Source: an uncultured Flavobacteriales bacterium
GTDB taxonomy: Bacteria > Bacteroidota > Bacteroidia > Flavobacteriales > Flavobacteriaceae
Direction of reading: 5' to 3'
DNA length: 61,719 bases
Assembly: GCA_913058295.1 (NCBI GenBank)
Contig: CAJXRD010000012.1
Coordinates: forward strand, 1-61,719
Shown: positions 52,510 through 61,431 of the stretch, one piece after another
Numbering within the stretch: position 1 is the stretch's first letter
Layout of the letters: each line of letters starts with the position of its first letter
The notes under the pieces: model-generated
The model's input: only the letters and a program-made list of their open reading frames with translations
Told to the model about the DNA's origin: nothing
Database searches by the model: none
Program-made: the position numbers and the translations under genes

Positions 52510-54636
52510 ATGAAAAAATTGATTCCCTTTGTATTGTTATTATTTGTTACTGTACTAACTGCCCAAGAAGTAAAACACCTAAATTTAGAAGATGCAGTTT
52601 TAGGATATTATAAAGGTTTATATCCAGAAAGGAAAACCATACAATGGATAGAAAATACGGATGATTTTATTGTTTCAGAAAATGACCAAGTTCAGGTAAA
52701 TTATAATTTATCCAGACGCCCAGCTTTATTCGGTTTAGAAGACCTTCAAAAAGCGATTCCCAGTTTAAAAAGTATGCCTCGTTCTTTTTCTATGATTACA
52801 TCTGAAACAGTATATTTTGATCATAATAATACAATGATTCAGTATGATTATTTAGATAAAACAATTTCTTCTGAAATTAAATATTCTGAAAACGCTGAAA
52901 ACACGGAATTCAATTCTTCTGCAAATGCGGTAGCTTATACTATAGAAAACAACTTATATGTAGCAACTGCGAGCAATTCGATGATTGCGGTGACCAGTTC
53001 AGAAGATAAAAATATTGTTTCTGGACAAGCAATTGCACGTTCCGAAATGGGAATCACCAAAGGAACCTTTTGGAGCCCAAATGGAAACTTATTAGCATTC
53101 TACCAAAAGGATGAAACAAATGTGACAGAATATCCATTAGTAGACGTTACAACTACTCCAGCGACATTGAATAATATAAAATATCCAATGAATGGAATGG
53201 GTTCTGAAATAGCAAAAGCGGGTATTTATTCTATGAAAAACAATTCGGTTGTTTATTTAGATATTGATACTTCCGATGAGCATTATATCACCAACCTTTC
53301 TTGGTCTCCAAATGAGGAAAATGTGTTTGTTGCAGAGGTAAATCGAGATCAAAATCATTATTGGTTTACTATGTATGATGCAACTACTGGAAAGAAAGTA
53401 AAAACACTTTTTGAAGAGAAAAACGACAAATGGGTAGAGCCAGAACATACCGCAGTTTTCTTACCAAATAGCAATACCGAATTTCTTTGGCTAAGTGAAC
53501 GAGATGGATTTATGAATCTTTATTTATACGATGTTAATAATGAGAACGAAAAACAACTAACTCAATTTAATTGGATGATTAAAAGTATCCTAGGCTTTGA
53601 TGAAAGTGGAAAAAATGTGATTGTTTCTGGAACGGGTACTGATGCAAGAGAAACTAAAGCTTTTAAGATCAATTTAAAAAACGGTAAAATCACAATACTT
53701 ACTTCAGAGCCTGGAGTGCATTCTGTGCAATTAAGTCCGAATGGAAATTATATCATAGACAGCTATTCCAGCCTGGATGTACCTAGAGTGGTAAAAAGAA
53801 AATCTCTAAAAGACAATAATGAAGCTACTATTTATACTGCGCCAAATCCAATAGAAGGCTATCAATTAGGAACTACTGAAATGGTAACTTTAAAAGCAAA
53901 TGATGGTAGTGATTTATACGGTAGAATTATAAAGCCAGCCAACTTTGATGCAAATAAAAAGTATCCTGTTTTGGTTTATGTTTATGGCGGACCACATGCA
54001 CAAATGGTAACTAATTCTTGGTTAGGAGGTTCTAATTTATGGATGCAATGGATGGCTGCCGAACAAGATTATATCCTATTTACTTTAGATAATCATGGTT
54101 CTGCACATCGAGGTTTTGAATTTGAAAGTGCAATCCATAGACAAGCAGGTGAAGCAGAAATGGAAGATCAATTATTAGGTGTTGACTATTTAAAATCCTT
54201 GCCTTATGTAGATGGTGATAGACTTGCAGTTCACGGATGGAGTTATGGTGGTTTTATGACCAACTCATTAATGCTACGTCATCCAGGGGTTTTTACAACA
54301 GCAGTTGCTGGAGGTCCAGTAACCGATTGGAAATTCTATGAAGTGATGTATAGCGAACGTTATATGGACAGATGGCAAGATAATGAAGCAGGTTTCGAGA
54401 AATCAAGAATTCATAATTATGTTGGAAATTTAGATGGGAAACTTTTAGAAATTATAGGTAGTGTGGATCCTATTGTAGTACCTCAGCATACCATGACTTT
54501 ATTGCAATCTTTTGTAGAGAATAAAAAACAAGTAGATTTTTTAAGTTATCCAATGCATCCTCATAATGTTCGAGGAACAGATCGGGCACATTTAATGAAA
54601 AAGGTATTGGACTATGTGATTGAAAACAATCAATAA
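52510..54636 (+). CDS. S9 family prolyl peptidase (DPP IV-type)
   Basis: A 708-residue exported serine peptidase with a signal peptide (ending TVLTAQ). Residues about 40-450 form the DPP IV-type beta-propeller; the rest is an alpha/beta-hydrolase domain. Catalytic Ser578 lies in GWSYGGF, Asp653 in GSVDPIV, and His685 is the likely third member in HPHNVRG. It releases dipeptides or tripeptides with proline in the penultimate position. Its 3' end overlaps the 3' end of the convergent membrane protein gene by 7 bp. Confidence 0.94.
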   Translation: MKKLIPFVLLLFVTVLTAQEVKHLNLEDAVLGYYKGLYPERKTIQWIENTDDFIVSENDQVQVNYNLSRRPALFGLEDLQKAIPSLKSMPRSFSMITSETVYFDHNNTMIQYDYLDKTISSEIKYSENAENTEFNSSANAVAYTIENNLYVATASNSMIAVTSSEDKNIVSGQAIARSEMGITKGTFWSPNGNLLAFYQKDETNVTEYPLVDVTTTPATLNNIKYPMNGMGSEIAKAGIYSMKNNSVVYLDIDTSDEHYITNLSWSPNEENVFVAEVNRDQNHYWFTMYDATTGKKVKTLFEEKNDKWVEPEHTAVFLPNSNTEFLWLSERDGFMNLYLYDVNNENEKQLTQFNWMIKSILGFDESGKNVIVSGTGTDARETKAFKINLKNGKITILTSEPGVHSVQLSPNGNYIIDSYSSLDVPRVVKRKSLKDNNEATIYTAPNPIEGYQLGTTEMVTLKANDGSDLYGRIIKPANFDANKKYPVLVYVYGGPHAQMVTNSWLGGSNLWMQWMAAEQDYILFTLDNHGSAHRGFEFESAIHRQAGEAEMEDQLLGVDYLKSLPYVDGDRLAVHGWSYGGFMTNSLMLRHPGVFTTAVAGGPVTDWKFYEVMYSERYMDRWQDNEAGFEKSRIHNYVGNLDGKLLEIIGSVDPIVVPQHTMTLLQSFVENKKQVDFLSYPMHPHNVRGTDRAHLMKKVLDYVIENNQ

Positions 54637-55847
54637 TCTATAGATTTCTTTTTATTCTGAAATTGAAGTAATACTAATCCTGAAATAGCAATTAAGAATA
54701 AGCTACTTGCGATACATAAAAACAGGTAATAGTTTTCTACTAATGCCACATTTAACCATATTACCATTCCTTTATAGAACAATAAGGATTCGGTTAATAT
54801 AAATGCAATTAGATAGATAAGGTAAACTCTTTTTGAAATTTTGAATAGTTTAAAATGATTTAGAAAAGCAAAAAGACTAATCGTTACTATTCCTAAAAAT
54901 ATCCAGTGTATATAGGCAATTACAATATCGAGGTTATTGGAAATCATTTCAGAAATACCGGGAATCGATCCTATTAATTGAAAAAAAAGTTTTGCTATAA
55001 ATAGTAATCCAGCGGTTTTTAAAAGGATGCCTTCCATTTTTGAAAGGGATACTTTTAATTGTTCTTTATGTATTTTCAATTGTTTGCCTAATATTCCAAA
55101 TGCTGTTATTTGAAATATGCTTCCAATTCCAGCCAAAATATAAAAGCTAAAATTTGGTTTCATCCATAAAATGGATAAGAAAAAAGTGAGTATTACTCCA
55201 CTTATAAAAAGTTTAATGAAAAGTTGAAATACTTTCTTTGGAAACGGTATCGAATATCTTTCAAAGACCCCAAACAAGATTCCAATTAATGCTACTAAAA
55301 ACCAACCGTTATATTGAAAATGTAAATAAAAATAGATGGCATTACGATACCAAGGAGAAGTACTCCCTAGGGTGTTCATAATTATTCCTAAAGCCCAAGG
55401 TCCTATGCTCGACAAAACCATAAACCATAATGCTGCCCGAATTATTTTATAGGAATTTGTTTTTTTCTGTTCCTGAGAAGTATGCTTTAAAAACAACCTC
55501 ACAAAAACATAAGTATTCAGTAAAAAATAAGTGGAAAAAAATATGGAGAGCAAAGCGTAGCCAGTAAACGGAAAAGTAAATAGCATTCCTAAAATGGAAA
55601 TTTGAGTACTCCAAAAAAGTCTTTTATAGGAAGTGTCAATTTGCTTATCAGAAAGAAATAATTGGTAAATTAAAGTGGTTATTGCCGTATAAATCCACCC
55701 CAATAAAGCAATATGGGAATGAGCATGAAGTATGTTTTTATAATTGAACTCAATGTCAACCACATGAAACATCCTCATGAACACTCCCAGTAAAGCAACT
55801 ATAAAAAAATAAGCTAATGCTATTTTTATATGGATTTTTAAATTCAT
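54630..55847 (-). CDS. Polytopic membrane protein, heme-copper-oxidase subunit I-like
   Basis: A 405-residue integral membrane protein with about eleven hydrophobic helices. An early helix holds HAHSHIALLGW, a His-rich motif resembling the heme-ligand helix of subunit I of heme-copper oxidases and NO reductases, to which this family is distantly related. The length is shorter than a complete subunit I (about 500), and I do not see the usual copper-ligand His pair. Its start is 33 bp after the ric stop on the same strand, so they are probably cotranscribed. A role in nitric oxide metabolism or sensing is inferred. Confidence 0.65.
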   Translation of the reverse strand: MNLKIHIKIALAYFFIVALLGVFMRMFHVVDIEFNYKNILHAHSHIALLGWIYTAITTLIYQLFLSDKQIDTSYKRLFWSTQISILGMLFTFPFTGYALLSIFFSTYFLLNTYVFVRLFLKHTSQEQKKTNSYKIIRAALWFMVLSSIGPWALGIIMNTLGSTSPWYRNAIYFYLHFQYNGWFLVALIGILFGVFERYSIPFPKKVFQLFIKLFISGVILTFFLSILWMKPNFSFYILAGIGSIFQITAFGILGKQLKIHKEQLKVSLSKMEGILLKTAGLLFIAKLFFQLIGSIPGISEMISNNLDIVIAYIHWIFLGIVTISLFAFLNHFKLFKISKRVYLIYLIAFILTESLLFYKGMVIWLNVALVENYYLFLCIASSLFLIAISGLVLLQFQNKKKSIDY

Positions 55848-55880
55848 TTTATATAAAAATGCAATCTAATTAAAAATCCC

Positions 55881-56603
55881 CTAAGACGATAATTTTTTTT
55901 CTAAAGCAATAGCCTTAGGATGTAATATATTATTTTCTAAATGTATGTGTTGGTGTAAGTCTTGTTCAAATTCCTCTAGACTTGCATATAAGGCTCTAAA
56001 TGTATTACAGGCTTCTTCTGGAGGCGTATAGTTATTCGTTAATTTAGCGATAACCTTAAATATATCCCCTACGGTTTCATGTTCATTTTCCATCATTGTT
56101 ATAGGGTTATTAACCGTACCAAAATGAGCAGCTGTAAACTCTGTTCCTTCTTTATCGGATTCTACTAATTGTTTAATAAATGGAAATAACACCAATTCTT
56201 CTTTCTGTAAATGCGAAGCAAGGTCTGCAGCTGCATCTTGAAATAGACTGTTTATTTTTAATACTTCTTCATAATGATGCCCATGAACCGTTGCCACTTT
56301 TTCAGCATACTGAAGTATAATTGGTAAACTTTGTTCTACATAAGTATGGTGCACATTAATAATATGGTCTATTAAAAAACTCAAATCCCAACTATTGTAA
56401 TCATGATTTCTATTAGGGATTTCATCAACTACCATCAATTCTTTTTCTAGGCTTGCATAATCGACTCCATTTTTTTCGCAGGCCTTTTGGATGGTGATTC
56501 CTCCTCCACAGCAAAAATCGATTCCATATTTTTTAAATACATTAGACGCTTTAATGTTTTCGGTAACCACATCGGCTACGGTTTTACTCTCGTTAATTTT
56601 CAT
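55881..56603 (-). CDS. ric: Iron-sulfur cluster repair di-iron protein Ric (ScdA/YtfE)
   Basis: A 240-residue cytoplasmic protein. The N-terminal ScdA_N domain has FKKYGIDFCCGGG, and a hemerythrin-like four-helix domain provides His and Glu ligands (DHIINVHHTYVEQ, HGHHYEEV, HLQKEELVLFPF, ENEHETVGD, HQHIHLENNILHP). Ric proteins restore Fe-S clusters damaged by nitric oxide or peroxide. Length and motif order are normal. Confidence 0.94.
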   Translation of the reverse strand: MKINESKTVADVVTENIKASNVFKKYGIDFCCGGGITIQKACEKNGVDYASLEKELMVVDEIPNRNHDYNSWDLSFLIDHIINVHHTYVEQSLPIILQYAEKVATVHGHHYEEVLKINSLFQDAAADLASHLQKEELVLFPFIKQLVESDKEGTEFTAAHFGTVNNPITMMENEHETVGDIFKVIAKLTNNYTPPEEACNTFRALYASLEEFEQDLHQHIHLENNILHPKAIALEKKLSS

Positions 56604-56623
56604 AATAATATCGTTTTAAAGTA

Positions 56624-56631
56624 CAAAGATA
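56624..56631 (-). promoter_or_regulatory. Possible -7 box of ric
   Basis: TATCTTTG on the minus strand, 20 bp before the ATG, without a clear TTG. A regulated promoter would fit a stress gene. Confidence 0.5.
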
Positions 56632-56677
56632 CATTAAAAGACTAATTTATCTTTATTTATTATAAATAAAAATAAAA

Positions 56678-56714
56678 CTGTTTGAATTTCAGTTAAAAAA
56701 CATCCTTCAAACAG
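56678..56714 (-). terminator. Hairpin after ssb
   Basis: CTGTTTGAA and TTCAAACAG form a perfect 9-bp stem with a 19-base loop, 26 bp beyond the ssb stop. Read leftward it is followed by TTTTATTTTTA. Confidence 0.7.
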
Positions 56715-56740
56715 CCTTTATTATATAGAAATTTGGAATC

Positions 56741-57076
56741 TTATTTATTCCCTAACATTAACAATTCATTACAAACTACCTCGGTAGTATAACGCTTTAC
56801 CCCTTCTTTATCTTCCCAAGAACGATTGGTTAATTTTCCTTCTATAGCAACTTCTTTACCTTTAGTTACATAACTTTCAATAATGTCTGCGGTTTTCCCC
56901 CAGGCAATTACATTATGCCATTGGGTATCTGTTACGCGTTCCCCTTGCGCATTTTTGTACGACTCATTAGTTGCAATACTAAATTTTGCTAATTTTTTTC
57001 CAGAATCCATCGTGATAATTTCTGGGTCATTTCCTAAGTTTCCAATTAACTGTACTTTGTTTCTTAACGTATTCAT
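56741..57076 (-). CDS. ssb: Single-stranded DNA-binding protein without acidic tail
   Basis: A 111-residue OB-fold protein (NKVQLIGNLGNDPEI, KLAKFSIATNESYK, TDTQWHNVIAWGKTADI, GKEVAIEGKLTNRSWED). It stops right after the OB fold (LLMLGNK) and lacks the linker and the acidic tip that normally recruits repair proteins. A short accessory Ssb alongside a full-length copy is known in Bacteroidota, so a second ssb is expected elsewhere. It is a single-gene unit with its own -7 box and hairpin. Confidence 0.92.
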   Translation of the reverse strand: MNTLRNKVQLIGNLGNDPEIITMDSGKKLAKFSIATNESYKNAQGERVTDTQWHNVIAWGKTADIIESYVTKGKEVAIEGKLTNRSWEDKEGVKRYTTEVVCNELLMLGNK

Positions 57077-57125
57077 AAGATAAGGTTTTAATTATATTGA
57101 ATGTCATTAGTTCGATTCAACAGTG

Positions 57126-57133
57126 CAAACATA
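57126..57133 (-). promoter_or_regulatory. Possible -7 box of ssb
   Basis: TATGTTTG on the minus strand, 49 bp before the ATG; no clear TTG at the right distance. Confidence 0.5.
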
Positions 57134-57240
57134 TCACCAATCCAAAATACTAGTTGTATGTTACCTACTTACTTTCGTTTATAGTTGTTTACAAATGGTT
57201 GTAGTCGTTTGTTAATGTGTTTTAAAATTAAGAACAAATA

Positions 57241-57273
57241 AAAAGGGGAGACATAAATAAAGCCTCCCCTTTT
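57241..57273 (-). terminator. Terminator of the 1361-residue T9SS cargo gene
   Basis: AAAAGGGGAG and CTCCCCTTTT form a perfect 10-bp stem with a 13-base loop, 22 bp beyond the stop codon. A and T runs on both sides allow action in both directions. Confidence 0.87.
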
Positions 57274-57294
57274 AAAATTAAAAATAAAATAAAC

Positions 57295-60200
57295 TTAATT
57301 AACTATGAACTTTTTATTTATGATGACACCATCAATATTGATTTTTAAAAAATACATCCCACTTTGTAAATGATTTGTATTCTTGGTAACCATACCATTA
57401 TTAATTTCAGATGGGTCGATCTCTAAAACTTTTCTACCTAGGGTATCGTATGCTAAAATGCTTTCGTTTGTTTGCACACCTAATCCTAAACTAATGGTAA
57501 TATTATTACTTGTTGGAACAGGATATACTGCAATAGTAGCATTCATCAAGTCAAAATCTGAATTGCCTAATATTCCACCTAATACATTATTCGAAAAAGT
57601 AACCTCAGACATTCCCTCGGTATAAATGGTTTCCACAGCATATTTATAATATTCATTAGGATCTAGATTAGGATCTCCAATATCGACTAAGGAAACTTCT
57701 GTAATTGGCGTACTATTAAGAAGGTCCCAATTTGAAATATTAGGAAATTCACTTGCCAAACCACGATACACATTATAAGTAGGTGTTTCGGTATTGGTTA
57801 TTGGCGAACCATCATCTAAGGTGTTTACTCTAACATGAAAGGACATATTTGGTGCATCATTACCAAAAAAGTCTGATAATAACATAATAGATTCTCCTGG
57901 ATATTTTATGGACGCGCTGTTTGTAATATCAGGATTAGACCAATCTATTACTAATGAATTAGTACTTTCAGGATTGTTTTGCCAATGAATCATAACGCTG
58001 ATAGTATTCGTAACTACAATATTTGGAACATTTATCATTTGAATAGAATCCTGCTGAATTAAAAAAGGCTCACTAGATGCAAGAATTTCATTCGTGTTTA
58101 AATCAAAAATATCTATAGTTACATGATCTATTGCATTTTCATAAATATCCGTTTTAATCTCAATACTGGTAATGGTTGTCATTTCTGCAATTTCAAAAAT
58201 ATTCCCCAACCATACATGTTCATTTGGTTCATTGGTATAAGAATTAGAAGTTGTATTTAAATCATTTTGTAATTTAACTTTTGCACTTTCTTTTGGGCTT
58301 TTCCAATTTACGGTAACATCAGTATCACCTATCGCTTCCACATCAAATGGGCTTATAAATTCTTCTTCCAGGATAATAACTCCTAAATCGATAGCCTCAT
58401 TATCTGCAGTAATCGCAATGGTCGTTTCTAAATAACCATACATAAACACGGTAAGCTCATAATCTGATCCTCCATAAATTAATGGAAAGTTAAACACTCC
58501 ATTCTCATCGGTTATTGTAGATTCTACAAGATCTCCTTCTTTATAAATTGATACATCTGCAAATTCTAAAGGAATTGAGACATTATTACTACCAACTACA
58601 TTTCCTGCTACTTCAATTTCTGGAAGTGGATCTAAATAAAAATCTTGATCTTGTACAGAACTATTTAAATCTACTTCGATTGTTGTATTTAAAAAACCCG
58701 TATTACTAGCAACTACATTGTAAATTCCATAAGGCATTTCGGGTAATGCATATTGACCATTACTATTGGTTTGAACAGCTATCGAAGTACCCTCTACCGA
58801 AACGGTTGCATTCTCTATGGGGTTATTATTGGTGTTATCATAAACAACTCCATACAATTCTGAATAGGAAATTATAGGGTCTATTACAAATCTGGTAAAA
58901 CTAAAATCATCCATTGTATAAAATCCAGGAGGATTGTCTGGATCTAAATTATAAACATCGTTAGATCCTATAGTTCTAATTGGTCCATCGCTAACACTCG
59001 TCTTTCTCCATCTAAGTATGGATGGTGGCCATTCTGGACTGTATTGGTAGTTTTTTATAATAACATTATCAATTCCATTTAATAAAATGGGTTGGTTAAA
59101 TGGTATATATAAGTCTTTATTATCATTTGGTAATATTTCCACAACACCATCAAAAACCAATACCATTTCTTCTGAAGGAATATACCCTCCACTTAAATTT
59201 TCAAGATCCGTTTGGCTAATCCAAACTTGTAATGGATAGTGAGTAACTTTATCAGAATGTAATAAATTATCGTATTTATAAGCCATCCCGTAAGCATGTC
59301 CTGGAGAATTAAATTCATCATTATAATATAATAATTGAGACATATCGTCTTCACCTAGTGTTTGGGTACTTCCATTGGGAGTAAATGGAAAATTTAAACC
59401 CGTGGCGTCATCATTTCCTATCGTAGTAATTTCCACTGTACTTGGAACAACACTTACATTAGATTCTCTAAATTGATTGTTGCTAGTATTTTCATCATCA
59501 GCATACTCAATCTTAAAATATAATCTCTTTTCAGAAATGTTAGTAAAAGTATGAGGAACACTTATTATGGCTTCTTCCCAATAGTCAAGATCTACTCCAC
59601 TTATGGAAGCTAACTCAGTATCTGGTGCTTCCATCAATTTTACAGTATAATTAGAACCCAAAACTGGTAATGCTCCTCCATTCTTAATTTTACATTCAAA
59701 ACCCTCTGTCACATTCTGTTTTGCTATAAAATACATATCTCCTTCTAAGATTTTTAAATCGTGATCAAAAACATGCAAACTTGCGTCTGATGTAAACATA
59801 TCAAATCTTGATGTTCCATAACCCCCTATAGGATTAGATGCAATACCTATATAATTTGTGCCTTCAGCACTAGAAATATTTAATTCTCTTAATTCCCATT
59901 GACCCTCTCCAGCATTATTTGCTATATCTTGAATATGATGAACCTCTCCTGTTATACCATCTTTCCATACTAAAGAATTATCTGCAGGAAAAGGTGAGTT
60001 GGTTTCTATATAAAACCTAAAAGTATCTCCGTTTTCAATATCTAATAAAGGTGTATATATGGTATCACTAACCACTCCAAAATAATTATCATCAACAGTA
60101 TTTACATAGTAATATTCCCCATCAACAGCAGTTCCGAAATTACTCCCATCTCTTGTTCCAAAATCAATACTCCAATCCTCTGGAGGCCAAGCAATTCCTT

Positions 60201-61380
60201 CAAAACTTTCCCAAAAAGTATCTACTGCAACAATTCCTTGATAAGTATCATTTTCATCATTAATATCTCCTAAAGCATTAAATGTAGTATTCACAGTATA
60301 AACACCTGAAATAAAATTCCATTGACCTACTCTAATACTTCTTGTTTCTCCTGAAACTAAGTTTAGGTTACTAGTTGTAAATGGAGTTTGATCCATTCCG
60401 TCTATAGACCATAAAATCTCAGCAACATCTATTGTGTTTTCGCCTAAATTTGAAACCAATACATAAACATCTATCATTCCTTCATTTGGTATCATCCCTT
60501 CTGGAGTTATTCCAATAATAGCTCCATCTTTTTGGGTAGCTATATCAAAAACAGTTGCAATTACATTATTAGAACTATCAAAATCATTTGTTAGCTCTAA
60601 AGTTGCTACTATAGTATAAGAACCTACAGTGTCAAAATTATATTCCCCTAAATCAATATTGGCACTTTGACCGGGTTGAAGGTTTAATCCGGTTCCATTA
60701 TACGTTGTTTGGGTAACATTATTTACTTCCCATATAATATCAAAATCATTGATTACGGAAGTACCTAAGTTTTCTAGTTTTACAATTACAGGGCTTATAA
60801 CAGGAGTTTCAGAAACTCCAATTGGACTAAAATATTCTGTTAAAGCTCCGTCTGTGTAGGTGTCTGGACTAACGGTAACATCGTCTAATGTCCAAGCATG
60901 CCAAGTTCCTTCATATCGAAATGCTACATAAATATTTTCCCCATTATAAGAGCTTAAATCTATGGTTCTTTCTTCCCAAACTTCTTCATTTAAAGGTGTT
61001 GGTGTAGAATAAATTTCCACAAAATCTCCATCGCTAGGGTTTCCACTTCCAGTAGAAATTAATACAGAAGTTTTATCATAAAACTCAATTGATTGCTGGT
61101 AATCCCAAAATTTTAATTCATAATTATTTGAGGCAACTTCTATTGAAGGGCTTATTAACCAATTATCGCATTGACTATTGTCTATAGAGCTATATGCAGA
61201 ACTTTCTCCTGTATGTGAAATTCCCTGCCAATCTTCTACCCAACCATCTATGGCATCTCCAAATTCTAAAATTTGCCACCCTTCTGGTGGCCAGGATTCA
61301 AATCCTTCTTCTAATGTTGTTTGCGCATTGACACTATTTAAAATAAATAGTGATGCGAATAAAAAAATTAATTTTTTCAT
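57295..61380 (-). CDS. Multidomain T9SS type A cargo protein
   Basis: A 1361-residue secreted protein: signal peptide (ending SVNAQ); a choice-of-anchor J/cleaved-adhesin domain (about 22-170, EEGFESWPPEGWQ to AWTLDDV); two CARDB-like beta domains (about 185-390); a second anchor-J domain (about 390-540, WESFEGIAWPPEDW); further beta modules; two carboxypeptidase-regulatory-like domains (about 840-990, GVVYDNTNNNPIENATVSV and FADVSIYKEGDLV). Fn3-like modules and a type A sorting domain follow (AVYPVPTSNNITISL, YDTLGRKV, LQSGMYFLKI, KKFIVN). No peptidase domain is seen. It probably acts as a surface or matrix adhesin. A strong terminator separates it from the gene upstream, so it should have its own promoter, which I could not find. 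Confidence 0.9.
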   Translation of the reverse strand: MKKLIFLFASLFILNSVNAQTTLEEGFESWPPEGWQILEFGDAIDGWVEDWQGISHTGESSAYSSIDNSQCDNWLISPSIEVASNNYELKFWDYQQSIEFYDKTSVLISTGSGNPSDGDFVEIYSTPTPLNEEVWEERTIDLSSYNGENIYVAFRYEGTWHAWTLDDVTVSPDTYTDGALTEYFSPIGVSETPVISPVIVKLENLGTSVINDFDIIWEVNNVTQTTYNGTGLNLQPGQSANIDLGEYNFDTVGSYTIVATLELTNDFDSSNNVIATVFDIATQKDGAIIGITPEGMIPNEGMIDVYVLVSNLGENTIDVAEILWSIDGMDQTPFTTSNLNLVSGETRSIRVGQWNFISGVYTVNTTFNALGDINDENDTYQGIVAVDTFWESFEGIAWPPEDWSIDFGTRDGSNFGTAVDGEYYYVNTVDDNYFGVVSDTIYTPLLDIENGDTFRFYIETNSPFPADNSLVWKDGITGEVHHIQDIANNAGEGQWELRELNISSAEGTNYIGIASNPIGGYGTSRFDMFTSDASLHVFDHDLKILEGDMYFIAKQNVTEGFECKIKNGGALPVLGSNYTVKLMEAPDTELASISGVDLDYWEEAIISVPHTFTNISEKRLYFKIEYADDENTSNNQFRESNVSVVPSTVEITTIGNDDATGLNFPFTPNGSTQTLGEDDMSQLLYYNDEFNSPGHAYGMAYKYDNLLHSDKVTHYPLQVWISQTDLENLSGGYIPSEEMVLVFDGVVEILPNDNKDLYIPFNQPILLNGIDNVIIKNYQYSPEWPPSILRWRKTSVSDGPIRTIGSNDVYNLDPDNPPGFYTMDDFSFTRFVIDPIISYSELYGVVYDNTNNNPIENATVSVEGTSIAVQTNSNGQYALPEMPYGIYNVVASNTGFLNTTIEVDLNSSVQDQDFYLDPLPEIEVAGNVVGSNNVSIPLEFADVSIYKEGDLVESTITDENGVFNFPLIYGGSDYELTVFMYGYLETTIAITADNEAIDLGVIILEEEFISPFDVEAIGDTDVTVNWKSPKESAKVKLQNDLNTTSNSYTNEPNEHVWLGNIFEIAEMTTITSIEIKTDIYENAIDHVTIDIFDLNTNEILASSEPFLIQQDSIQMINVPNIVVTNTISVMIHWQNNPESTNSLVIDWSNPDITNSASIKYPGESIMLLSDFFGNDAPNMSFHVRVNTLDDGSPITNTETPTYNVYRGLASEFPNISNWDLLNSTPITEVSLVDIGDPNLDPNEYYKYAVETIYTEGMSEVTFSNNVLGGILGNSDFDLMNATIAVYPVPTSNNITISLGLGVQTNESILAYDTLGRKVLEIDPSEINNGMVTKNTNHLQSGMYFLKINIDGVIINKKFIVN

Positions 61381-61393
61381 AGTTTTAAATTAA

Positions 61394-61423
61394 AAAACAC
61401 ACCCTTATTTTAGGGTGTGTTTT
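61394..61423 (-). terminator. Terminator of the partial T9SS cargo gene
   Basis: AAAACACACCCT and AGGGTGTGTTTT form a perfect 12-bp stem with a 6-base loop, 8 bp past the stop of the upstream gene. Confidence 0.88.
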
Positions 61424-61431
61424 AGTTATTA

